DNA from: Cladorhizidae sp. MBARI D1340-BT2
Taxonomy: Eukaryota; Porifera; Demospongiae; Poecilosclerida; Cladorhizidae
Direction: 5' to 3'
Length of the DNA: 64,000 nucleotides
NCBI GenBank assembly: GCA_028752905.1
Contig: JAQNBH010000004.1
Location: forward strand, 5,886,358-5,950,357
The translations under genes were made by a program, and so were the position numbers. Below, one piece after another: positions 9,970-21,900 of the stretch; position 1 is the stretch's first letter; each line of letters opens with the position of its first letter. Under the pieces are notes generated by a model. That model made no database searches, was not told the origin of the DNA, and saw only the letters and a program-made list of their open reading frames with translations.

Positions 9970-12900
9970 GTGAGTTTATAGTAGGTTTGTTCCTGTGCTT
10001 AGAAGCTTTCATGCATCAATAAGTCACTGGTTAGCATTATTGACGTAGCTAAAGTTAAATGCACTGTGTTCTGTATGTAAAGATGTGATAGTTCGCCACC
10101 ACTGACTGCTATGCATCCTGGGCTGCTCTGAGATTAGCTATGCATATTTATACCATATTCCATATTTCCAGCACAATTGAACTGACTTCTTGATTTCCAG
10201 CCTTTCCAATGTCGGATTCGTTAAATATCTCTAACTTCACAGTGAACCATGCATTCACCGTCAACCTCCCCATGCTTCAAGTGATGCAGTTCCATTATCT
10301 GCCACCACAGTCTGTCTTTTCCATAAACTTTGAGTGCATGCGCTCTGTAAAATCCTAGGCCGAGTGCACTATCATTCGGATATGACAATTGGTAATCGTA
10401 TTTACAGTGAATATCATTCAGTGGGTAACAGGCGTTTAAGCAAATATGGGATGAATTTAAAAGAGGAAGGTTGCCCATGAATCCCATAATAGAGGGGACT
10501 GCCTTGTTGTTGATCTGACCTTATTTAGTGAAGAATGGTGGCCCTGTTTTGCTGCAGACTGGCAGCTGTGGAGAGGATGGGCATGTCACGCAAAAATTGC
10601 GAGACTGAGATCCACCCAGACCCCTTTTTTATCCAAATTTGGCCCTGGCCCTGGCCCTAGCTCTAGCCCTAGCCCTGACCCTAGCCCACAGCCCTAGCCC
10701 TAGCCCTGGCCCTGGCCCTGTCCCTAGCCCTGGCCCTGGCCCTGGCCCTGGCCCTGGCCCTAGCCCTGGCCCTGGCCCTGGCCCTGGCCCTAGCCCTGGC
10801 CCTGTCCCTAGCTCTGGCCCTGTCCCTAGCTCTGGCCCTGTCCCTAGCTCTGTCCCTAGCCCTAGCTCTGTCCCTAGCCCTAGCCCTGTCCCTAGCCTTG
10901 TCCCTAGCCCTGTCCCTAGCCCTGTCCCTAGCCCTGGCCCTGGCCCTGGCCCTAGCCCTGGCCCTAGCTCTGTCCCTAGCTCTGTCCCTAGCCCTAGCTC
11001 TGTCCCTAGCCCTGTCCCTAGCCCTAGCCCTGTCCCTAGCCTTGTCCCTAGCCCTAGCCCTGGCCCTGGCCCTAGCCCTGTCCCTGTCCCTAGCCCTGGC
11101 CCTAGCTCTGTCCCTAGCCCTAGCTCTGTCCCTAGCCCTAGCTCTGTCCCTAGCCTTCCTAGCCCTAGCCCTGTCCCTGTCCCTGGCCCTGGCCCTAGCC
11201 CTGGCCCTGGCCCTAGCCCTAGCCCTAGCCCTGGCCCTGTCCCTAGCCCTGGCCCTGTCCCTGTCCCTAGCTCTGGCCCTGTCCCTAGCTCTGGCCCTGT
11301 CCCTAGCTCTGGCCCTGTCCCTAGCTCTGTCCCTAGCCCTAGCTCTGTCCCTAGCCCTAGCCCTGTCCCTAGCCTTGTCCCTAGCCCTGGCCCTGGCCCT
11401 AGCCCTGTCCCTGGCCCTAGCCCTAGCCCTGGCCCTGGCCCTAGCCCTGGCCCTAGCTCTGTCCCTAGCTCTGTCCCTAGCCCTAGCTCTGTCCCTAGCC
11501 CTGTCCCTAGCCCTAGCCCTGTCCCTAGCCTTGTCCCTAGCCCTGTCCCTAGCCCTGGCCCTGGCCCTAGCCCTGTCCCTGTCCCTAGCCCTGGCCCTAG
11601 CCCTGGCCCTGGCCCTGGCCCTGGCCCTGGCCCTGGCCCTGGCCCTAGCCCTAGCCCTGGCCCTGGCCCTAGCTCTGGCCCTAGCTCTGGCCCTAGCTCT
11701 GGCCCTAGCTCTGGCCCTAGCTCTGGCCCTAGCCCTAGCCCTGTCCCTAGCCTTGTCCCTAGCCCTAGCCCTGGCCCTGGCCCTGGCCCTAGCCCTGTCC
11801 CTGTCCCTAGCCCTGTCCCTAGCCCTGGCCCTAGCCCTGTCCCTGTCCCTAGCCCTGTCCCTAGCCCTGTCCCTAGCTCTGGCCCTAGCTCTGGCCCTAG
11901 CCCTAGCTCTGGCCCTAGCCCTAGCTCTGTCTAGCCCTGTTCCTAGCCTTGTCCCCGTCCCTGTCCCTGTCCCTAGCCCTAGCCCTGGCCCTAGCTCTGT
12001 CCCTAGCCCTAGCTCTGTCCCTAGCCCTGGCCCTAGCCCTAGCCTTAGCCCTGGCCCCAGTTCTGATTCTAACCTTGACTTGCCCAGCCCAGCCACGAGG
12101 AGACTGCTGTTACTCTGTGCCTCTCCTTGTGTGTGTGTATGTGGGGTGGGGGTGGGGGGGGGGGGGGGGGGGGGGGGGGAGCCGAGCTGTCATCTACTGG
12201 TCCCAAGTGTGAGTCCTGGGCTGATTTGGAATGCAGTGCCTGGCCACCCAACCATGTAACCATTTAAATATGGCTGTCCACATTTAGGTGTGATAACCGT
12301 TCCTAATTAGCTCATTACTTTCCTTTGATGTGCCTTAGAGAGGCTTTGGCATGTGCCTGCTGGGGGACTTGGGAATGGGATGTACCGTAAAGCCTGGACG
12401 TTACGCGCACTCCCAATGAGGGACTTTTTTAGCTAGGTGCTGCAGGTTCTGGTCCTCGGATGACGATGCCTGCATGACCAGCTTCACTGCAGGTTGTAGT
12501 CCTCTGATGGTAGTGCCTGCCATGACCAGCTTCACTGCAGGTTCTACTCCTCTGATGGTAGTGCCTGCAGTAACCAGCTTCACTGCAGGTTGTAGTCCTC
12601 TGATGGTGATGCCTGCATGACCAGCTTCACTGCAGGTTCTACTCCTCAGATGGTGGTGCCTACAGTGAAGCTTATAGTCCTCTGATGGTAGTGCCTGCAG
12701 TGACCAGCTTCACTGCAGGTTATAGTCCTCAGATGGTGATGCCTGCATGACCAGCTTCACTGCAGGTTATAGTCCTCTGATGGTGATGCCTGCATGACCA
12801 GCTTCACTGCAGGTTATAGTCCTCTGATGGTGATGCCTGCATGACCAGCTTCACTGCAGGTTATAGTCCTCTGATGGTAGTGCCTGCAGTGACCAGGCTT

Positions 12901-15900
12901 GGTCCTGCGTAAGAACCAGTGTTACTATCGTCACTTGGGGCTGGACAGACTCATAGACATGCTGTCCTTATGCCACTCTCCAGGCTGTGTCTGCCTCGAG
13001 TGCCAGTTGCCCTCTACCTTGGCTGTACCCGTACACACCTCATTGACCTGTCCATGTGGCTATGCCCATACATACCTCATTGACCTGTCCATGTGGCTAC
13101 ATGTCCATACATACCTCATTGACCTGTCCATGTGGCTACATGTCCATACATACCTCATTGACATGTCCATGTGGCTATGCCCATACACACCTCATTGACC
13201 TGTCCATGTGGCTATGCCCATACATACCTCATTGACCTGTCCATGTGGCTACATGTATGCCCATACACACCTCATTGACCTGTCCATGTGGCTACATGTC
13301 CATACATACCTCATTGACCTGTCCATGTGGCTGTGTCCATACATACCTCATTGACCTGTCCATGTGGCTACATGTCCATACATACCTCATTGACATGTCC
13401 ATGTGGCTATGCCCATACACACCTCATTGACCTGTCCATGTGCCCATACACACCTCATTGACCTGTCCATGTGGCTATGCCCATACACACCTCATTGACC
13501 TGTCCATGTGGCTATGCCCATACATACCTCATTGACCTGTCCATGTGGCTATGCCCATACACACCTCATTGACCTGTCCATGTGGCTACATGTATGTCCA
13601 TATACACCTCATTGACCTGTCCATGTGGCTATGTCCATACATACCTCATTGACCTGTCCATGTGGCTATGCCCATACATACCTCATTGACCTGTCCATGT
13701 GGCTATGCCCATACATACCTCATTGACCTGTCCATGTGGCTATGTCCATACATACCTCATTGACCTGTCCATGTGGCTATGCCCATACATACCTCATTGA
13801 CCTGTCCATGTGGCTATGCCCATACATACCTCATTGACCTGTCCATGTGGCTATGTCCATACATACCTCATTGACCTGTCCATGTGGCTATGCCCATACA
13901 TACCTCATTGACCTGTCCATGTGGCTATGTCCATACATACCTCATTGACCTGTCCATGTGGCTATGCCCATACATACCTCATTGACCTGTCCATGTGGCT
14001 ATAGAAACCTAAGGAGAGTTCTACTGCATATAGTAGAGGAGTGTGGCAGGATCAGAGGAGTTGGAGTGGATGTGTGTGTGTGGTGAGGAGTGTGGCAGGA
14101 CCAGAGGAGTTGGAGTGGATGTGTGCATGTGGTGAGGAGTGTGGCAGGACCAGAGGAGTGGATGTGTGTGTGGTGAGGAGTGTGGCAGGACCAGAGGAGT
14201 GGATGTGTGCATGTGGTGAGGAGTGTGGCAGGACCAGAGGAGTGGATGTGTGCTCGTGGTAAACAATCACTCCTAATTGCAATCAAACTTCTTGTCTGTT
14301 TCTTCCCATCCTGTTATGAGATTGACACACACCTGACTAGTAGTAGCTTGTATTTTGACATGCTCTCATCAAGGACACCTGTAATTCATGTTGGCTACAT
14401 AATGGACTCTTAGCTAGCAAAGTACTTTTTGTCAGCTTTAATGCTCTTTGTCTATACACTGAGTATAACTCGGCACCCCAAACCTGATGCCATTGTGGGG
14501 GGGGGGGGAAATCCTTTAATTAATTCATCAATGCACGTGAAAAATAATTTAATGCACGTGAAGAAAATTAATGCATGTGAAACCTCGGCTTCTCTGCACA
14601 CTTGATGGCTACAGGCTTGAAGGCTGCACTCTGACAGAGGCGCTTAATCTGTGTGCAAGTGAGCAGCTACATGTAGAAAGTGCCAGCTCAAAGAGAAAGG
14701 CACAGCTTATAACTACTCCGAGAAAGGGGTTGGTGGGTCTTTCCTCTGCCTCCTTACAAACCTTCGTCCCTGGAGGAAGCTTCTAGACAAACAGGGGGGG
14801 ACTAAATAGGAAACTTGTAGAAGATGGTAACTCCTCCCACTTGTGTGACTTGATGTCCAGTACCTTTGCACATTTTTTGTGTGTTTGCTGGCACTCTTCT
14901 TTGAGGAGAGTGAGGTGTTAATGATGATTGCTTAAAGATGGTTGTGTTGTTTAGGGCCGTTACTATAGCTACGACAAGGTCTTCCAGCCACACTCCACTC
15001 AGAAAGATGTCTACCTAACCTCTGCCAAGCCTCTAGTTCAAGGTTAGGCCGTATAGAGAGGTTTGATATTTCGGACAAGGGAAGGGGAGGTTTGAATGAA
15101 GGGGGGAGAAGAGTTTTGAAGGATTTAGGAAAAAGAAAAAAATAATCTCCCCCCCCCGATCATTTGGGATAATAAAAAAGGGGAGGTGAGGTGATGTGAA
15201 ATGAATGGCTATTAATTGGGATGGGAGAGTTATTTCTAGTTAAATGAGCCCTGAGGTATTATGCATCGCATCACAGAATGCGAGGGACTTCACTGGAAAG
15301 GTGGGTGGTGTTTCGTGAGTAGTTTATAAGTGTTGGGTGCCTCACAGTGATATGGGAGAATGGCTCTGGAGTGCCACCACTAGCTCTGGAGTGCCACCAC
15401 TAGCTCTGGAGTGCCATCACTAGCTCTGGAGTGCCACCACTAGCTCTGGAGTGCCACCACTAGCTCTGGAGGGCTGTCATGTTGCTTGGTGAAATATTAC
15501 TACCAGAGGGTAGTAATATTTCTTGTTATGGAGATCCCCTACACGGTAGCAATTACTAATGGAAGAGGTTGTACAAGTTCACAGGCTGCCCAGCCAGTTT
15601 TCCCAATTTTTTGTGAACTTGGTGTCTGCTGCTAAAGATATTCATGGTTGTAGGAAGTGGCCCAGTCACAAGTCTCCTCTTAATTTTCATTCATTGGCAT
15701 GCTGCGAAGAAGGACGAGGTTAAGGAAGTTAGAAGGGGAGGAGGAGGGAGGGGGATGGGAGGGGGAGAGAGAGAGAGGAGGGGGGAGGAGGGAGGGGCAG
15801 CACACTTGGAAATAAAGATCTATTACTTTAAACAGCATATGTAAGCACCACATCTCGGTGATTGTCAGGAAATTAATAGTATATATATATTGTATATGCC

Positions 15901-18900
15901 CATTCTTCGTATGCACATTCCAAATAGACTTCTCTAGTGACTTCAAATACTCGACTGCTGGTGGGTGGGGCGAGCAAGAAAGATTTTTTAATGGACGATG
16001 ATAGCAACTTTCTTTGTGAATGATCTCTTCCTGGCTTTTGCTACTGTTTCTATAAGTTCTTGGGTGGAAAGCTGCACAGGCATCTGTGCTTGCCAGGAAG
16101 CATTTTGAATTCCTTCTCTCTTGAGCAAGGAGGTGCTCCAGAAGGATTCCTTTGCTGTAAGTTTTGCTGTAGACGTAGCAGATGTAGTGCTGCGTAGCTC
16201 TTGTTTGCCTACTTCAATGGAGCTGATTCTTATACCAAATTGCAGCTTAGTAGATCTCATTCTAATAAAAATATTAAAAAGTTGACAACAAACCACGAAT
16301 ATACATGTAGTCAGCATTCATTTCCAAAAAGAGGGGATTGCAATGGGGAGGGTTGGAAGAAACCCTCCTGCTCCCCTCACCCTGAAAGGAGAGAGAGGGA
16401 GGGGGTGAATGGGGAGGAGGGAGGGTGAAGAGGTGGCGGGAAGAGAGGGGATGTGGTGGGGAAGTGGGAGAGAGGAGGAAGGGTTTTGTGGAGGTGAGAG
16501 AGAGGGATTTGAGCTTTCAGATATGACGGTCATTTCTGCCTCCATTCCTTACAGATGTGTTGGACGGCTATAATGCTACCATCTTTGCTTATGGACAGAC
16601 TGCCAGTGGCAAGACACACACCATGGAGGTGAGTGGGGGGGGGGGGGGGGGGGGGGGTAGGAGGAGGAAGTGGGCGTGGAATGCTAGATGAGTGTCTGCA
16701 GGTTCTTGCTCCCCCCACCCTCAGCCTCAGGACCAGCAACCTCCTAATTACATGTATGTAGCTTGTCTTGTGTTTGTTGCTTGTGTGCTGGTAGTTTGAG
16801 GTGATTCTTCACATGCACTCACAACAGAGCCTGCCAGATTGCTCTGTCCCCTTGCCCTAGCCACTGTCCTAGCACTAGCCTGATCCCAGCCACTGTTCTA
16901 GCCATAGCACTGTAGCACTGTCCATGATCCCAGCCACTGTCCTAGCCCTAGCACTACCCCTGATCCTAGCCACTGTCCTAGCACTAGCCACTGCTCCTGA
17001 TCCTTAGCACTGTCCATGATCCCAGGCCCTAGCCACTTCCCCTGATCCCAGCCACTGTCCTAGCCCTAGCCCTTCCCCTGATCCCAGCCACTGTCCTAGC
17101 CCTAGCACTACCCCTGATCCCAGCCATTGTCCTAGCACTAGCCACTGCTCCTGATCCCAGCTACTGTCCTAACCCTAACCACTACCCCTGATCCCAGCCA
17201 CTATTCTACTGTCCTAGCCCTAGCCCCTGCCCCTGATACCAGCCACTGTCCTAGCCCTAGCCACTGCTCCTGATCCCAGCCACTGTTCTAGCCCTAGCAC
17301 TGCCCCTGATCCCAGCCACTATCCTAGCACTAGCCACTTCCCCTGATCACAGCCACTGCTCCTGATCCCAGCCACTGTCCTAGCCCTAGCACTACCCCTG
17401 ATCCCAGCCATTGTCCTAGCCCTAGCACTTCCCCTGATCCCAGCCACTGTCCTAGCCCTAGCCACTGCTCCTGATCCCAGCCACTGTCCTAGCCCTAGCA
17501 CTACCCCTGATCCTAGCCACTGTCCTAGCCCTAGCCACTGATCCTGATCCCAGCCACTGTCCTAGCCCTAGCCACTGCCCCTGATCCCAGCCACTGTTCT
17601 AGCCCTAGCCACTACCCCTGATCCTAGCCACTGTCCTAGCCCTAGCCACTACCCCTGATCCCAGCCACTGTCCTAGCCCTAGCACTACCCCTGATCCCAT
17701 CCACTGTCCTAGCCCTAGCACTACCCCTGATCCTAGCACTGTCCATGATCCCAGCCACTGTCCTAGCCCTAGCACTACCCCTGATCCTAGCCACTGTCCT
17801 AGCCCTAGCCACTTCTCCTGATCCAAGCCACTGTCCTAGCCCTAGCCACTGCCCCTGATCCCAGCCACTGTCCTAGCCCTAGCCACTGCCCCTGATCCCA
17901 GCCACTGTCCTAGCCCTAGCACTACCCCTGATCCCAGCCACTGTCCTAGCCCTAGCACTACCCCTGATCCTAGCACTGTCCATGATCCTAGCCACTGTCC
18001 TAACCCTAGCCACTGCTCCTGATCCCAGCCACTGTCCTAGCCCTAGCCACTGCCCCTGATCCCAGCCACTGTTCTAGCCCTAGCCACTACCCCTGATCCT
18101 AGCCACTGTCCTAGCCCTAGCCACTGCCCCTGATCCCAGCCACTGTCCTAGCCCTAGCCACTACCCCTGATCCTAGCCACTGTCCTAGCCCTAGCCACTA
18201 CCCCTGATCCTAGCCACTGTTCTAGCCCTAGCCACTACCCCTGATCCTAGTCACTGTCCTAGCCCTAGCCACTACCCCTGATCCTAGCCACTGTCCTAGC
18301 CCTAGCCACTGCTCCTGATCCCAGCCACTATCCTAGCCCTAGCCACTTCCCCTGATCACAGCCACTGCTCCTGATCCCAGACACTGTCCTAGCCCTAGCC
18401 ACTGCCCCTGATCCCAGCCACTGTCCTAGCCCTAGCCACTGCTCCTGATCCCAGCCACTGTCCTAGCCCAGACACTGCTCCTGATCCCAGCCACTGTCCT
18501 AGCTCTAGCCACTGGCCCTGATCCCAGCCACTGTCCTAGCCCTAGCCACTGCCCCTGATCCCAGCCACTGTCCTAGCCCTAGCCACTACCCCTGATCCCA
18601 GCCACTGTCCTAGCCCTAGCCACTGCTCCTGATCCCAGCCACTGTCCTAGCCCTAGCCACTGCTCCTGATCCCAGCCACTGTTCTAGCCCTAGCACTACC
18701 CCTGATCCCAGCCACTATCCTAGCCCTAGCCACTTCCCCTGATCACAGCCACTGCTCCTGATCCTAGCCACTGTCCTAGCCCTAGCCACTACCCCTGATC
18801 CCAGCCACTGTCCTAGCCCTAGCACTACCCCTGATCCCAGCCACTGTCCTAGCCCTAGCACTACCCCTGATCCTAGCACTGTCCATGATCCTAGCCACTG

Positions 18901-21900
18901 TCCTAACCCTAGCCACTGCTCCTGATCCCAGCCACTGTCCTAGCCCAGCCACTGCCCCTGATCCCAGCCACTGTTCTAGCCCTAGCCACTACCCCTGATC
19001 CTAGCCACTGTCCTAGCCCTAGCCACTACCCCTGATCCTAGCCACTGTTCTAGCCATAGCACTGTAGCACTGTCCATAATCCCAGCCACTGTCCTAGCCC
19101 TAGCACTACCCCTGATCCTAGCCACTGTCCTAGCCCTAGCCACTTCTCCTGATCCCAGCCACTGTCCTAGCCCTAGCCACTGCCCCTGATCCCAGCCACT
19201 GTCCTAGCCCAGCCACTGCCCCTGATCCCAGCCACTGTTCTAGCCCTAGCCACTACCCCTGATCCTAGCCACTGTCCTAGCCCTAGCCACTACCCCTGAT
19301 CCTAGCCACTGTTCTAGCCATAGCACTGTAGCACTGTCCATAATCCCAGCCACTGTCCTAGCCCTAGCACTACCCCTGATCCTAGCCACTGTCCTAGCCC
19401 TAGCCACTTCTCCTGATCCCAGCCACTGTCCTAGCCCTAGCCACTGCCCCTGATCCCAGCCACTGTCCTAGCCCTAGCCACTGCCCCTGATCCCAGCCAC
19501 TGTTCTAGCCCTAGCCACTACCCCTGATCCTAGCCACTGTTCTAGCACTAGCCACTACCCCTGATCCTAGCCACTGTTCTAGCCCTAGCCACTACCCCTG
19601 ATCCTAGCCACTGTCCTAGCCCTAGCCACTTCCCCTGATCACAGCCACTGCTCCTGATCCCAGCCACTGTCCTAGCCCTAGCACTACCCCTGATCCCAGC
19701 CACTGTCCTAGCCCTAGCCACTGCCCCTGATCCCAGCCACTGTCCTAGCCCTAGCCACTACCCCTGATCCTAGCCACTGTCCTAGCCCTAGCCACTACCC
19801 CTGATCCTAGCCACTGTTCTAGCCCTAGCCACTGCTCCTGATCCCAGCCACTGTCCTAGCCCTAGCCACTGCTCCTGATTCCAGCCACTGTTCTAGCCCT
19901 AGCACTACCCCTGATCCCAGCCACTGTCCTAGCCCTAGCCACTGCTCCTGATCCCAGCCACTGTCCTAGCCCTAGCCACTGCTCCTGATCCCAGCCACTG
20001 TCCTAGCCCTAGCCACTGCTCCTGATCCCAGCCACTGTCCTAGCCCTAGCCACTGCCCCTGATCCCAGCCATTGTCCTAGCCCTAGCCACTGCTCCTGAT
20101 CCCAGCCACTGTCTTAGCCCTAGCCACTGCTCCTGATCCCAGCCACTGTCCTAGCCCTAGCCACTGCCCCTGATCCCAGCCACTGTCCTAGCCCTAGCAC
20201 TACCCCTGATCCCAGCCACTGTTCTAGCCATAGCACTGTAGCACTGTCCTGATCCCAGCCACTATCCTAGCACTAGCCACTTCCACTGATCACAGCCACT
20301 ACTCCTGATCCCAGCCACTGTCCTAGCCCTAGCACTTCCCCTGATCCCAGCCATTGTCCTAGCCCTAGCACTTCCCCTGATCCCAGCCACTCTCCTAGCC
20401 CTAGCCGCTGCTCCTGATCCCAGCCACTGTCCTAGCCCTAGCCACTACCCCTGATCCCAGCCACTGTCCTAGCCCTAGCCACTGCTCCTGATCCCAGCCA
20501 CTGTCCTTGCCCTAGCCACTAGCCACTGCTCCTGATCCCAGCCACTGTTCTAGCCCTAGCACTACTCCTGATCCCAGCCACTATCCTAGCCCTAGCCACT
20601 TCCCCTGATCACAGCCACTGCTCCTGATCCTAGCCACTGTCCTAGCCCTAGCCACTACCCCTGATCCCAGCCACTGTCCTAGCCCTAGCACTACCCCTGA
20701 TCCCAGCCACTGTCCTAGCCCTAGCACTACCCCTGATCCTAGCACTGTCCATGATCCTAGCCACTGTCCTAACCCTAGCCACTGCTCCTGATCCCAGCCA
20801 CTGTCCTAGCCCAGCCACTGCCCCTGATCCCAGCCACTGTTCTAGCCCTAGCCACTACCCCTGATCCTAGCCACTGTCCTAGCCCTAGCCACTACCCCTG
20901 ATCCTAGCCACTGTTCTAGCCATAGCACTGTAGCACTGTCCATGATCCCAGCCACTGTCCTAGCCCTAGCACTACCCCTGATCCTAGCCACTGTCCTAGC
21001 CCTAGCCACTTCTCCTGATCCCAGCCACTATCCTAGCCCTAGCCACTGCCCCTGATCCCAGCCACTGTCCTAGCCCTAGCCACTGCCCCTGATCCCAGCC
21101 ACTGTTCTAGCCCTAGCCACTACCCCTGATCCTAGCCACTGTTCTAGCCCTAGCCACTACCCCTGATCCTAGCCACTGTTCTAGCCCTAGCCACTACCCC
21201 TGATCCTAGCCACTGTCCTAGCCCTAGCCACTTCCCCTGATCACAGCCACTGCTCCTGATCCCAGCCACTGTCCTAGCCCTAGCCACTGCCCCTGATCCC
21301 AGCCACTGTCCTAGCCCTAGCCACTACCCCTGATCTTAGCCACTGTCCTAGCCCTAGCCACTACCCCTGATCCTAGCCACTGTTCTAGCCCTAGCCACTG
21401 CTCCTGATCCCAGCCACTGTCCTAGCCCTAGCCACTGCTCCTGATTCCAGCCACTGTTCTAGCCCTAGCACTACCCCTGATCCCAGCCACTGTCCTAGCC
21501 CTAGCCACTGCTCCTGATCCCAGCCACTGTCCTAGCCCTAGCCACTGCTCCTGATCCCAGCCACTGTCCTAGCCCTAGCCACTGCTCCTGATCCCAGCCA
21601 CTGTCCTAGCCCTAGCCACTGCCCCTGATCCCAGCCATTGTCCTAGCCCTAGCCACTGCTCCTGATCCCAGCCACTGTCTTAGCCCTAGCCACTGCTCCT
21701 GATCCCAGCCACTGTCCTAGCCCTAGCCACTGCCCCTGATCCCAGCCACTGTCCTAGCCCTAGCACTACCCCTGATCCCAGCCACTGTTCTAGCCATAGC
21801 ACTGTAGCACTGTCCATGATCCCAGCCACTATCCTAGCACTAGCCACTTCCACTGATCACAGCCACTGCTCCTGATCCCAGCCACTGTCCTAGCCCTAGC

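Noticed and set aside
10639..12259. Overlapping open frames of 431, 453 and 471 codons (Ser-Pro-Gly, Ala-Leu, Arg-Ala-Asp patterns)
   Set aside because: A 6-bp repeat keeps several frames on both strands open automatically. No start context, splice structure or unique sequence supports a protein.
15988..16317. 109-codon minus-strand ORF with non-repetitive composition in kinesin intron 2
   Set aside because: No recognisable motif, no splice partners seen. It may be a chance frame or a transposon scrap; a protein search would decide.
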